Part shown: positions 25,119 to 33,694 of the stretch, in pieces
Layout: each line of letters begins with the position of its first letter
Position numbering within the stretch: the stretch's first letter is position 1
Assembly (NCBI GenBank): GCA_902762785.1
Contig: CACWPL010000016.1
Span: forward strand, 1-59,708
Direction: 5' to 3'
Length of the DNA stretch: 59,708 nt
Origin: an uncultured Ruminococcus sp.
GTDB taxonomy: Bacteria > Bacillota > Clostridia > Oscillospirales > Ruminococcaceae
Position numbers and translations under genes: made by a program
Notes under the pieces: model-generated
Told to the model about the DNA's origin: nothing
Databases searched by the model: none
What the model saw: only the letters and a program-made list of their open reading frames with translations

Positions 25119-26483
25119 ATGAGACTTCGCACGCAATTACAACGTTTCTTTTCAGCCATCCTAGCCGGGAGCTGCCTGCTGACAGCGATGCCCATCCTGC
25201 CTGCTGCGGCAGAGACGGTGCCGGAGGAGGCTGTCGGTTCCGTGACCTCCGGCGGGAAGACGATGTATTTCTACGATACCCCCGGTTCGGGCGGCTTGGA
25301 GGCCATGTGGGTCGAGGCCGTTCGTCAGAAGAACGCGACCGTGACGCTCTATCAGGATTGGAAGGCCGTGACCGGCACCCGCATGGGTACTGCGGACAGC
25401 GGCTTCGTCAATGACGGCGTCATCTGTGTGCCGCTCGGATGTGAGATCACGATCGACCTGAACGGCTATAACATCGACCGTACCCTCGTGACCGCCATCC
25501 CGGACGGTGAGGTCATCTTCGTGCAGAGCGGTGCCACGCTCAACCTGACCGATACCAAGAGCGCCTCCGGGCGTTCCGGCAAGGTCACCGGCGGCAATAC
25601 GGCCGGCGATGCGGGCGGTATCTTTGTCGAGGGCGGCGGCACGTTCAACATGTGGGGCGGCAGCGTCAGCGGCAACACGGCGGCGGGTGCCGGCGGCGGT
25701 GTCTTCCTTGGCGACCAGTCCACCTTCTATATGACGGGCGGGACGGTCTCGGATAACCGCGCCTCGGAGAGCGGCGGCGGCATGGCGGCCGTGAACAGCT
25801 CCATCCGCGTGGTATCGGGTCAGTTCACAAAGAACTCTGCCGGTCTCAACGGAGGCGGCATGTACCTCCAGGGCGGTGCTACGGAGCTGAACGCCTGCTC
25901 GGTCGAGGCGAACACGGCCGGATGCGGCGGTGGTATCTGCACCAGCACGGAGGCGGCCCTCTCGCTGAAGAACGGCGCCTCCGTCACCAAGAACATCGCC
26001 AGCTCCTCGGAGACACAGAGCGCCGGCGGCGGCATCCTGGCCATGAGCTATCGCGCGATTCGCGTGAGCGGCACGGTGGACGTCACCTCGAACCGCCTCT
26101 CGAACGGCGTCACGAGCGACCTGTCCTTCTGGCTCGACAGCGAGAACCCCTATAACGGCCCCCGGATCGAGGACGACGGCGTCTCCTCGTCGACACGCAT
26201 CGGTGTGAGCTTCACGAGCGGCAAGGGACGCGAGATGGTCTTTGCGGCCAATATGGACTCCTCCATCTTCACACCGGCCACGGAGGGCTTTGAGATCAAG
26301 GAGAAGGACGGCATCCTCTCCCTGCGCCGCCCGTTCCAGATGCCGGACACGTCGGTGCTGATCTGGATCGCGGTCGGTCTGCTCGTCGTGATCGTCGCAC
26401 TCATCTGCATCCTGACGATCGCACGCTCCCGCAAAAAGAAGCGCCGCCGCAGGAAGTCGGCCAAGCACAAGAAGCAGGCGTGA
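25119..26483 (+). CDS. surface beta-helix protein anchored by a C-terminal membrane helix
   Basis: A 454-residue protein. A signal peptide (1-32, ending PAAAETV) precedes a repetitive Gly/Asn/Thr-rich body with at least six degenerate repeats of the form GG(T/S)F-x-MxGGxVxxNxAxxxGGG, for example FNMWGGSVSGNTAAGAGGGVF and FYMTGGTVSDNRASESGGGM; these are right-handed beta-helix rungs like the polymorphic outer membrane protein repeats. Near the end a 25-residue hydrophobic helix (VLIWIAVGLLVVIVALICIL) and a strongly basic tail (RSRKKKRRRRKS) hold it in the membrane without an LPXTG motif. It probably acts as an adhesin or polysaccharide-contacting protein. Start 25119 (CGGAGAG site). Confidence 0.8.
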   Translation: MRLRTQLQRFFSAILAGSCLLTAMPILPAAAETVPEEAVGSVTSGGKTMYFYDTPGSGGLEAMWVEAVRQKNATVTLYQDWKAVTGTRMGTADSGFVNDGVICVPLGCEITIDLNGYNIDRTLVTAIPDGEVIFVQSGATLNLTDTKSASGRSGKVTGGNTAGDAGGIFVEGGGTFNMWGGSVSGNTAAGAGGGVFLGDQSTFYMTGGTVSDNRASESGGGMAAVNSSIRVVSGQFTKNSAGLNGGGMYLQGGATELNACSVEANTAGCGGGICTSTEAALSLKNGASVTKNIASSSETQSAGGGILAMSYRAIRVSGTVDVTSNRLSNGVTSDLSFWLDSENPYNGPRIEDDGVSSSTRIGVSFTSGKGREMVFAANMDSSIFTPATEGFEIKEKDGILSLRRPFQMPDTSVLIWIAVGLLVVIVALICILTIARSRKKKRRRRKSAKHKKQA

Positions 26484-26511
26484 GGAAGCCTCGACGATAT
26501 GCATTAGTAAT

Positions 26512-26544
26512 AAGGACAGATGCCCATGGGCGTCTGTCCTTTTT
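26512..26544 (+). terminator. terminator of the beta-helix gene
   Basis: A 13-14 bp stem (AAGGACAGATGCCC with its partner) and a tight loop at 26526-26528, then TTTTTG. Confidence 0.88.
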
Positions 26545-26565
26545 GTATCTTCCGTCACCTGCATC

Positions 26566-26594
26566 TTGCTTTTTCCGGCAGACCGTGTTATAAT
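26566..26594 (+). promoter_or_regulatory. promoter of the membrane protein/ATC-hydrolase pair
   Basis: TTGCTT at 26566-26571, 17-bp spacer, TATAAT at 26589-26594. Confidence 0.85.
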
Positions 26595-26661
26595 AGTATG
26601 TGGTCAGCGAAAACTAACTATGACAGATCGTTCGTATGGAAGAACAGGAAGGGGCATTATC

Positions 26662-27066
26662 ATGTATGTATCACAGATCAAGGACGCCCTATGGTGGGCG
26701 TATGACATCCCCGGGAACATCGGGTGGATCCTCTATTTTGTCGGGCTCGGGAGGTACCTTGCCAAAGGCGGGGCCTCCGTATCCACGGCTATATTGCTCG
26801 CGATCCCGGCGGTCGCCATGCTCATCGGGATCGCAGAGCTCGTCAGTGAACGCATCTGCAAGCTGGACAGACGGCTCCCGGCGGTCCGCTTTTGGAGAGG
26901 CTTCGGGGCGCTGACGATCGGCGGCGCGCTCGGGGCGATCCTATCTGCCGTCACCCTGCGCAGCAATGTGAGCGCGGGGAACGGTATCCTTATGCTGACC
27001 GGCGGTCTGCTGTGCTTCGTGTTCGCGGGACTGATCGCCGTCAGCTTCAAAATGGAGCGTGTATGA
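26662..27066 (+). CDS. four-helix membrane protein of unknown function
   Basis: 134 residues with four hydrophobic segments (about 17-35, 42-60, 82-100 and 108-128) and short charged loops. No family is recognised. The start follows AGGAAGGGG. Its stop overlaps the start of the ATC-hydrolase-like gene (ATGATG), so the two are translationally coupled and may work together. Confidence 0.75.
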   Translation: MYVSQIKDALWWAYDIPGNIGWILYFVGLGRYLAKGGASVSTAILLAIPAVAMLIGIAELVSERICKLDRRLPAVRFWRGFGALTIGGALGAILSAVTLRSNVSAGNGILMLTGGLLCFVFAGLIAVSFKMERV

Positions 27067-27725
27067 TGAACAGGCACAGCTATCCCAGAGCATGGGGCAA
27101 GCTATTTGAACGTTATATCGACGAGTATCTGCCCGACAGAAAGCAGGAGATCTGCCGCAGGGCGGATGCGGTCTATGAAAAGCTGATCGCGCAAAAGCCG
27201 GACATCGGCAAGGGCATGATGGCCGACACGATGGATACCTGGTACTGCATCGTTGCATTTTACGAAGCGAGCGATCATTTGATCGACGGGGAGGCGTTCC
27301 AGATCATCCACGGCTGGCATGTCGACAAGCTGCGATTCTTGGGCAAGCTCATCAATGCCAATGAGCAGCAGCTCCCTTTCCGCCTCATGACGCGCATCTA
27401 TCGGCGCTATGAGAAGCGATGGCGCGCGCACCGGGCGAAGGGGGAGTGGCGCGATGCATGGGGCGTCGTGATCGACCCGGATCATCGGCAGGAGGGGTGT
27501 GCCTTCCATCTGGTCGGCTGTCCGATCGCGAAGCACGCCAAGGCACATGGCTACGAGGCGCTGCTGCCGTACCTCTGCAAGACCGACCATGCGCTCGCGG
27601 AGGTGCTCCATGCCAAGCTGATCCGCACGCAAACGGAGATCCTCGGCGGCGACTGCTGCGACTATTGGTATGTCGGGGACAAGAGCGACGCGGCGAAGGC
27701 GTTCGCGGACCTGGAGAAGATATGA
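27063..27725 (+). CDS. ATC-hydrolase-family protein (L-2-amino-thiazoline-4-carboxylate hydrolase type)
   Basis: A 220-residue soluble protein. The C-terminal GCPIAKHAKAHGYEALLPYLCKTDHA and GGDCCDYWYVGD blocks match the ATC-hydrolase family; many members are annotated that way, while the tested reaction (opening ATC to S-carbamoyl-cysteine) is known from few bacteria. Cys, His and Asp of these blocks are candidate catalytic or metal residues. Other homologues may act on different small thiol or heterocycle substrates. Second gene of the operon; ATG 27066 is an equal alternative start. Confidence 0.7.
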   Translation: MMNRHSYPRAWGKLFERYIDEYLPDRKQEICRRADAVYEKLIAQKPDIGKGMMADTMDTWYCIVAFYEASDHLIDGEAFQIIHGWHVDKLRFLGKLINANEQQLPFRLMTRIYRRYEKRWRAHRAKGEWRDAWGVVIDPDHRQEGCAFHLVGCPIAKHAKAHGYEALLPYLCKTDHALAEVLHAKLIRTQTEILGGDCCDYWYVGDKSDAAKAFADLEKI

Positions 27726-27746
27726 GGGACTGCAAGATCGGACAGC

Positions 27747-27779
27747 AACAGCTCTGCATCCATACGGCAGAGCTGTTTT
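27747..27779 (+). terminator. terminator of the ATC-hydrolase pair
   Basis: An 11-bp stem AACAGCTCTGC/GCAGAGCTGTT followed by TTTT(C). Confidence 0.85.
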
Positions 27780-27832
27780 CTGTGGAGCATCAAGACCCAT
27801 GAGCGGAATGGAGCATCCGGGATGGAATGGAG

Positions 27833-27861
27833 TGGAAAGCCGCTTTGGATCATGCTATAAT
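27833..27861 (+). promoter_or_regulatory. promoter of the ECF/ABC metallophore-like operon
   Basis: Extended TGCTATAAT (hexamer 27856-27861) with only TGGAAA (27833-27838) at 17 bp. A weak -35 with a strong extended -10 fits an activator-dependent promoter; the operon encodes an AraC-type protein. Confidence 0.7.
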
Positions 27862-27865
27862 AGCT

Positions 27866-27887
27866 ATGGTCTTGGACGCAAGACCAT
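27866..27887 (+). promoter_or_regulatory. palindromic operator-like site in the operon leader
   Basis: ATGGTCTT and AAGACCAT form a perfect 8-bp inverted repeat with a 6-base centre, starting 4 bases after the -10. The placement suits a repressor or an RNA hairpin. Confidence 0.5.
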
Positions 27888-27903
27888 TTTCATCCACTAC
27901 GAA

Positions 27904-27917
27904 TTAGCGATAGCTAA
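27904..27917 (+). promoter_or_regulatory. TTAGCGATAGCTAA element
   Basis: A 14-base palindrome (TTAGC-GATA-GCTAA) between the promoter and the RBS. Its first 11 bases recur exactly upstream of the FeoB-associated gene (35609-35619), which suggests a common metal-responsive regulator. The flanks resemble DtxR/IdeR half-sites. Confidence 0.45.
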
Positions 27918-27934
27918 CAAAAACGGAGGTCATC

Positions 27935-28501
27935 ATGAAAGGCAAAGACTTGATCAACATCGGTATCTTCTCAGCGATCTACTTCGTCATCGTGTTCATC
28001 GTGGCGATGCTGGGCTTCATCCCCATCTTCCTGCCGCTGCTCTGTGTGCTCGTGCCGATCCTCGGCGGGATCCCGTTCATGCTGTTCCTGACGCGGGTCA
28101 AGAAGTTCGGCATGATCTGGATCATGAGCGTCATCATGGGCCTGCTGATGCTGCTGACAGGCATGAGCTGGCCGCCGCTCGCTGTCTCTGTGGTGAGCGG
28201 CCTGCTCGCGGAGCTGGTCTATCGGAGCGGGAACTATCAGAGCGCTGCGAAGGCCGTCCTCACGAACGGCGTCTTCAGCCTGTGGGTGGCGGCCAATTAT
28301 CTGCCGCTGTTCTTCGCAGCTGAGCGCTACTGGTCGACCCGGCAGAGCTTCGGACAGGACTATATCGACACTGTCACGAAGCTGATGCCGACCTGGATGT
28401 GCCCGGTGATGTTCCTGGCGGCGTTCGTGTGCGGCATCCTCGGTGGTCTGCTCGGGCGCAGGCTGATGAAGAAGCACTTTGAAAAGGCAGGCATCGCGTG
28501 A
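27935..28501 (+). CDS. ECF transporter substrate-binding (S) component, MptD/Trep_Strep type
   Basis: A 188-residue integral membrane protein with about five to six helices. The opening KGKDLINIGIFSAIYFVIVF and the central FLTRVKKFGMIWIMSVIMGLLMLLTGM fit the MptD-like/Trep_Strep S-component family. Such proteins bind a vitamin, metal complex or similar small ligand and dock with an ECF T/A module, which is encoded by the last two genes of this operon. AACGGAGG lies before the ATG; the stop overlaps the GTG start of the AraC gene (GTGA). Confidence 0.8.
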   Translation: MKGKDLINIGIFSAIYFVIVFIVAMLGFIPIFLPLLCVLVPILGGIPFMLFLTRVKKFGMIWIMSVIMGLLMLLTGMSWPPLAVSVVSGLLAELVYRSGNYQSAAKAVLTNGVFSLWVAANYLPLFFAAERYWSTRQSFGQDYIDTVTKLMPTWMCPVMFLAAFVCGILGGLLGRRLMKKHFEKAGIA

Positions 28502-29472
28502 GCCGCGACCTGTTCGATTCCCTTGACCAGGCGGGCTTCGGATCGAATGTCCATGAGGTCGCTGCGGATGACGACTGCCGTGTGCTCCGCCTCGAGGACG
28601 GCTCGGGCGAGGGCTTCATGACGATGTATCGTGTCTTCGACGGCATCTATGTGATGTACGACGACTTCCATCTGCGCCGCTGCGTCTCGGAATACCAGAA
28701 CGCGGAGACGGTGCTCTGTATCGACCATTGCCGCGAGGGACGCATCGAGCATGAGGACCTGTTCGGCGGCCGCTATTATATGGAGGCCGGAGACCTCCGG
28801 ATCGACCGGCGCGTGCATCATGAGGGCAGGGTCGAGCTGCCGCTGTCGCATTATCACGGCATCTCGATCGGATTCCTTGGCGATGTCGCACAGCAGTCCC
28901 TGACGCGCGAGATGCCGTTCCTGAAAACGGACATCGAGGCGCTGGCAAGGCGATTCTGCCCGGACGAGAAGGCGTTCCTGCTGCGGGGGAACGAGCCGCT
29001 GAACGTGCTCTTCGCGCAGCTCTACGCAGTCCCAAAATGCGTGCGGATCGACTATTTCCGCGTGAAGATCGCCGAGCTCCTGCTCTTGCTGTCCGATGTC
29101 GACACGGCCGCGTATGCCGGCAAGCACCAGTATTTCCCTGCAAGTCAGACCGACAAGGTCAAGGAGATCCACGCGCTGATCACGGGCAGGCTCGACAAGA
29201 CCTTCACGGTCGACGCCCTGTCCCAGATCGCGGGGATGCCGCCGGCGACGCTGCGCAAGGTCTTCAAGGCAGTTTACGGCGCGCCGATCTATCAGTACAT
29301 CAAGGGCTACAAAATGAAGGCTGCGGCCGAGATGCTGATCACAGAGCCGATCACCGTTGCCGAGACCGCGCAGCGGTCAGGGTATGACAACGCCTCCAAG
29401 TTCTCGGCGGCGTTCCGGGACGTCATGGGCGTCACACCGCAGATCTATCGCAGCAGACAGGAGGAAACATAA
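28498..29472 (+). CDS. AraC-family transcription regulator (PchR/YbtA-like)
   Basis: A 324-residue protein starting at GTG 28498. The N-terminal two-thirds (about 1-220) is a ligand-sensing domain with a YRVFDGIYVMYDDFHL block and HYHGISIGFLGD, the layout of PchR/YbtA-type regulators. The C-terminus has two helix-turn-helix motifs (VDALSQIAGMPPATLRKVFKAVYG and ITVAETAQRSGYDNASKFSAAFRDVMGVTP). In PchR/YbtA the ligand is a ferri-siderophore, and the regulator activates the uptake genes. Its position between the S component and the ABC genes suggests it controls this operon. Confidence 0.85.
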   Translation: MSRDLFDSLDQAGFGSNVHEVAADDDCRVLRLEDGSGEGFMTMYRVFDGIYVMYDDFHLRRCVSEYQNAETVLCIDHCREGRIEHEDLFGGRYYMEAGDLRIDRRVHHEGRVELPLSHYHGISIGFLGDVAQQSLTREMPFLKTDIEALARRFCPDEKAFLLRGNEPLNVLFAQLYAVPKCVRIDYFRVKIAELLLLLSDVDTAAYAGKHQYFPASQTDKVKEIHALITGRLDKTFTVDALSQIAGMPPATLRKVFKAVYGAPIYQYIKGYKMKAAAEMLITEPITVAETAQRSGYDNASKFSAAFRDVMGVTPQIYRSRQEET

Positions 29473-31223
29473 TGGGTAAGGACCAAAACGGATCGTTCGT
29501 CTGGCTGCTCGGCCAGTCGGGCGAGCGCAAGGGCAAGTTCATCGCGAGCGTCGTGCTCGCAGCGTTCTCGATGCTGTGCGGTATCGTGCCGTACTGGTCC
29601 ATCGCAAGGATCGTCCGCGGCCTGCTCGCCGGCAGTACGGACAAGGGCGCGTATGTCCTGGATGCGGTCATCATCCTGGCGCTTTGGCTGGGACACGCGC
29701 TGTTCCATGCACTGAGCACGGCGAACTCCCACCTCGCGACGTTCCACACGCTCGCCGTCATCCGCAAGAGGGCGCTCGACAAGCTCGCCAAGATGCCGCT
29801 CGGCGACGTCATCGAGCAGCCGTCCGGCGCGCTCAAGAGCACGATCGTCGAGCGCATCGACAGCATCGAGACCACGCTCGCGCACATCCTCCCGGAGTTC
29901 ACGACCGGTATCGGCGCCCCGATCATCATCCTTGTGTATACCTTCATCATTAGCTGGAAGCTCGGGCTCGCCGCGCTGATCACGGTGCCGCTCGGCATCG
30001 TCTGCTATGCACTGATGATGTTCGGCTACACGGAGAACTACAGCAGGACCGTCCGCGCGACCAAGGCGCTCAACGCCGTGACGACCGAATACATCAACGG
30101 CATCGAGGTCATCAAGGTGTTCGGCAAGGCGCAGGCGAGCTATGAGCGCTTCGCAGCCGCCGCCAAGGAGAGCGCCGCGAGCTTCGTGGACTGGATGCGC
30201 AAGTGTAACGTCTATATGACCTTCGCGATGGTCATCATGCCGGCCACGATGCTCTCCGTCCTGCCGATCGGCGGCATCATGACGATGCACGGCACGATCG
30301 GTACGGCCGACTTCATCACGGTCATCATCCTCACGGTCGGCCTGATCGAGCCGCTGATTCGCGTGATGAGCTATTCGGACGACATCGCCCAGATGGACAC
30401 CATCGTGACCGAGGTGCGCAGCATCCTCGATGCGCCAGAGATGGTGCGTCCTGCCGCGCTCACGCATACGATCGACGGCGGCGACATTGCGCTCGAGGAC
30501 GTGCATTTTGGCTATGCGGACAAGGAGATCCTGCACGGCATCTCCATGACGATCCCCAAGGGGGCGTTCATCGCGCTGGTCGGTCCCTCCGGCAGCGGCA
30601 AATCGACCGTGGCGCGCCTCATCGCGAGCCTTTGGGATGTCGGCAGCGGGCGTATCACCTATGGCGGCGTCGACATCAAGGAGATCCCGCTCGACGACTA
30701 TCATCAGAGGATCGCCTATGTCTCGCAGGACAACTACCTCTTCGACCTGACCGTCCGCGAGAACATCCGCCTCGGCGACCCCTCCGCGACCGATATGCAG
30801 GTGGAGGAGGCGGCCAAGCGCTGCGGGTGCCATGAGTTCATCATGGGTCTGGAGAACGGCTATGACACGGTCGTCGGTGCATCGGGCGGACACTTATCCG
30901 GCGGCGAGCGTCAGCGGATCTCGATCGCAAGGGCGATGCTCAAGAACGCGGAGGTCATCATCCTCGATGAAGCCACCGCCTACACCGACCCCGAGAACGA
31001 AGCGGTCATCCAGCGCAGCGTCGCAAGGCTCGTCGAGGGCAAGACGCTGATCGTCATCGCGCACCGGCTCTCGACTGTCAAGAACGCTGACCGTCTCTAC
31101 GTCATCCGCGACGGCCAGATCGAGGAGCAGGGGACACACGACGCGCTGCTTTCTGCCGGCGGGCTCTACAGCAGGATGTGGGCGGCACATATCACAGCAA
31201 AGGACGGTGAGGACGATGTTTAA
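29472..31223 (+). CDS. ABC half-transporter, exporter fold (YbtP/IrtA-like), subunit 1
   Basis: A 583-residue fusion: a six-helix membrane domain (about 20-300) and an ATPase (about 335-575). Walker A is GPSGSGKST (371-379), the signature LSGGERQRISIARAML, and Walker B VIILDEAT, followed by the H-loop IVIAHRLST. The start overlaps the AraC stop by one base (TAATG). With the next gene it forms a heterodimer. The family includes exporters, but also the importers YbtPQ and IrtAB of ferric siderophores; the neighbouring PchR-like regulator and ECF genes favour an import role. This is inference. Confidence 0.85.
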   Translation: MGKDQNGSFVWLLGQSGERKGKFIASVVLAAFSMLCGIVPYWSIARIVRGLLAGSTDKGAYVLDAVIILALWLGHALFHALSTANSHLATFHTLAVIRKRALDKLAKMPLGDVIEQPSGALKSTIVERIDSIETTLAHILPEFTTGIGAPIIILVYTFIISWKLGLAALITVPLGIVCYALMMFGYTENYSRTVRATKALNAVTTEYINGIEVIKVFGKAQASYERFAAAAKESAASFVDWMRKCNVYMTFAMVIMPATMLSVLPIGGIMTMHGTIGTADFITVIILTVGLIEPLIRVMSYSDDIAQMDTIVTEVRSILDAPEMVRPAALTHTIDGGDIALEDVHFGYADKEILHGISMTIPKGAFIALVGPSGSGKSTVARLIASLWDVGSGRITYGGVDIKEIPLDDYHQRIAYVSQDNYLFDLTVRENIRLGDPSATDMQVEEAAKRCGCHEFIMGLENGYDTVVGASGGHLSGGERQRISIARAMLKNAEVIILDEATAYTDPENEAVIQRSVARLVEGKTLIVIAHRLSTVKNADRLYVIRDGQIEEQGTHDALLSAGGLYSRMWAAHITAKDGEDDV

Positions 31224-32949
31224 GATCCTGCGGGATTTCTTCGCTTTTTGCGATGCAGAGGACAGAAAGCGCTTTTATACGTCGATCGTGCTGAGCCTTT
31301 TACAGGCGATGTTCGAGGCACTGAAGATCCCGGCGATCGCCTGCATGGTAACGGCGCTCTTGGAGAAGGACGTGACCGCGAAGACCTGCCTGACCTGCCT
31401 TGGCATCATGCTGGTGAGCATCATCGGTTCGGGCTCGTTCAAGTCAAAGGCGACCATGCTCCAGACCGAGGGCGGCTATCATACCTGCGCGGAAAAGCGC
31501 ATGCAGATCGCGGAGCATCTGCGCTATCTCCCCATGGGCTACTACAATGAGAACAGCCTCGGCCGCATCATGTCCGTTACGACGAACACGATGCAGAATC
31601 TTGAGAACGTCGCGACCCGCGTGGTCATGATCGTATGCTCCGGCCTGCTCTCCACGGCGGTCATCACGGCGATGATCCTCGTGTTCGACTGGCGGATCGG
31701 ACTCATCCTCTGCGGCGGGCTCGTGGTGTATTTCCTCATCAACAGCGGCATGATGCAGGCATCGGCGTCCATGGCCAAGCAAAAGCAGGAGAAGGACGCC
31801 GCGCTCGTCGCCAAGGTCATCGAGTACATCCAGGGCATCTTCGAGGTGCGCACGTTCCGCCTCACCGGCACCCGCAGCCGTGACCTCAATACGGCCATCG
31901 ACGAGAACGAGCATGCCAATTCCGCGATGGAGCTCAAGCTCATCCCCTATATGACGATGCAGAGCTTTTGGCTCAAGGCCGTAGGGACGGTGATCGTGCT
32001 CGTCTCCGTGCTGCTGCACATCGGCGGGAGCATGGACCTGCTGACCGCGATCATCATGATCGTCAGCTCCTATCTGATCTATGCACAGCTCGATAATGCG
32101 GGCAATTATTCGGCGCTCCTGCGGACGGTCGACGTGTCCGTCAGCCAGGCGAGCGAGATCCTCCGCACGCCGCAGATGGACATCTCCGGCGAGGACATCC
32201 GGCCGGCACATCATGACATCGAGGCCGAGGACATCGGCTTTGCCTATGAGGAACGCCGGATCATCGACGGCATCTCGCTGCGCATCCCGGAGCGCACGAC
32301 CACGGCGATCGTCGGTCCCTCCGGCGGCGGCAAGACGACCCTTACCTCCCTGCTCTCCCGCTTCTGGGACGTGGACGCGGGCAGGGTGACGCTCGACGGC
32401 CGCGATGTTCGGACGTACAGCATGGACGCGCTGATGCGGAACTACAGCTTCGTGTTCCAGCGGGTATACCTCTTCGCGGACACGGTCGCCAACAACATCC
32501 GCTTCGGCCAGCCGGACGCGCCGATGGAGAAGGTCATCGAAGCGGCGAAAAAGGCCTGCTGCCACGACTTCATCATGCAGCTCCCGGACGGCTATGAGAC
32601 GGTCATCGGCGAGGGCGGCGCGAGCCTGTCCGGCGGCGAGAAGCAGCGCATCTCCATCGCCCGTGCGATCATGAAGGACGCGCCGATCATCGTCCTCGAC
32701 GAGGCGACGGCGAACGTCGATCCCGAGAACGAGGCAGACCTCATGCAGGCGATCGACGCACTGACCAAGGAGAAGACCATCATCATGATCGCGCACCGCC
32801 TCAAGACCGTTCGTCATGCCGATCAGATCCTCGTCATCGACAGCGGCAGGATCGCCGAGCAGGGGACGCACGAGCAGCTCATGGCGCAGGATGGCATCTA
32901 CCGCAGCTTCGTCGCGAGCCGGCGCGAAGCCGCCTCCTGGAGGCTGTGA
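31216..32949 (+). CDS. ABC half-transporter, exporter fold (YbtQ/IrtB-like), subunit 2
   Basis: A 577-residue partner of the preceding gene, which it overlaps by eight bases. The membrane domain (about 15-300) precedes an ATPase with Walker A GPSGGGKTT (367-375), signature LSGGEKQRISIARAIM, Walker B IIVLDEAT and IIMIAHRLKT. Both subunits keep complete catalytic motifs, so both sites should be active. ATG 31216 is preferred to GTG 31207 because the only GAGG-type site lies between them. ECF T follows one base after the stop. Confidence 0.85.
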   Translation: MFKILRDFFAFCDAEDRKRFYTSIVLSLLQAMFEALKIPAIACMVTALLEKDVTAKTCLTCLGIMLVSIIGSGSFKSKATMLQTEGGYHTCAEKRMQIAEHLRYLPMGYYNENSLGRIMSVTTNTMQNLENVATRVVMIVCSGLLSTAVITAMILVFDWRIGLILCGGLVVYFLINSGMMQASASMAKQKQEKDAALVAKVIEYIQGIFEVRTFRLTGTRSRDLNTAIDENEHANSAMELKLIPYMTMQSFWLKAVGTVIVLVSVLLHIGGSMDLLTAIIMIVSSYLIYAQLDNAGNYSALLRTVDVSVSQASEILRTPQMDISGEDIRPAHHDIEAEDIGFAYEERRIIDGISLRIPERTTTAIVGPSGGGKTTLTSLLSRFWDVDAGRVTLDGRDVRTYSMDALMRNYSFVFQRVYLFADTVANNIRFGQPDAPMEKVIEAAKKACCHDFIMQLPDGYETVIGEGGASLSGGEKQRISIARAIMKDAPIIVLDEATANVDPENEADLMQAIDALTKEKTIIMIAHRLKTVRHADQILVIDSGRIAEQGTHEQLMAQDGIYRSFVASRREAASWRL

Positions 32950-32950
32950 G

Positions 32951-33694
32951 ATGGCAGGTCTCTTCACAGCCGACATCGAGAACAGAGGCCTTGTCCTCGA
33001 TCCTCGGACGAAGCTGTTCATCATGATCACACTGGTGGTGTTCGCGCTCGGCGGCGCGGGCAGCGATACCGCGGCCGTTCGTTGGGGGACGGTCGCGGTC
33101 TCCGCGCTGCCCATCGTCCTGCTCTTGACTGCGAGGTCGTACAAGACGGCGGCAGTGTCCGGCTGCCTGTACGCCTTGGTCAAGGCGGCGGAGCTGTGCC
33201 TCGTCCCCCATATGACGGGCGCTGCGCTCAGTGTCTGCGGGATGTGCTGCATGATCGTGATCCGCCTGATGCCGGGTCTGCTCATGGGCACCTACATGCT
33301 CTCGACCACGACGGTCAGCGAGTTCATCGCCGCCATGCACAGGATGCACGTCCCGCAGCAGATCACGATCCCGCTCTCGGTGATGTTCCGCTTCTTCCCG
33401 ACCGTGCTCGAGGGATTCGCCTCGATCAACACGGCCATGCGGATGCGGGACATCCGTCTCGGCGGCAAGCATGCGGGCAAGCTCATCGAATACCGCCTCG
33501 TGCCGCTGATGGTCTGTTCGGTGAACATCGGCAGCGAGCTCTCCGCCGCGGCACTGACCAGAGGCCTTGGCACAGGCGTGCGGCGCACGAATATCTGTCG
33601 AATCGGGCTCCATTGGCAGGATCTCTCAGCCCTCGCCCTGCCGGTGGGACTGTATGGCGCATGGATCCTTGGGATGATCGGGGTGATAGGATGA
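32951..33694 (+). CDS. ECF transporter transmembrane (T) component
   Basis: A 247-residue membrane protein. After the N-terminal RTKLFIMITLVVFALGG it has about six helices, and the two Arg-rich coupling helices typical of EcfT (SINTAMRMRDIRLGG and SELSAAALTRGLGTG) that contact the ATPases. It connects the S component at 27935 to the fused ATPase that follows in a four-base ATGA overlap. Confidence 0.85.
   Translation: MAGLFTADIENRGLVLDPRTKLFIMITLVVFALGGAGSDTAAVRWGTVAVSALPIVLLLTARSYKTAAVSGCLYALVKAAELCLVPHMTGAALSVCGMCCMIVIRLMPGLLMGTYMLSTTTVSEFIAAMHRMHVPQQITIPLSVMFRFFPTVLEGFASINTAMRMRDIRLGGKHAGKLIEYRLVPLMVCSVNIGSELSAAALTRGLGTGVRRTNICRIGLHWQDLSALALPVGLYGAWILGMIGVIG

Noticed and set aside
29472-32949. 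ABC pair as a plain multidrug or peptide exporter
   Set aside because: It cannot be excluded from sequence, but the PchR-like regulator, the ECF module and the feo genes make import of a metal complex the better working model.
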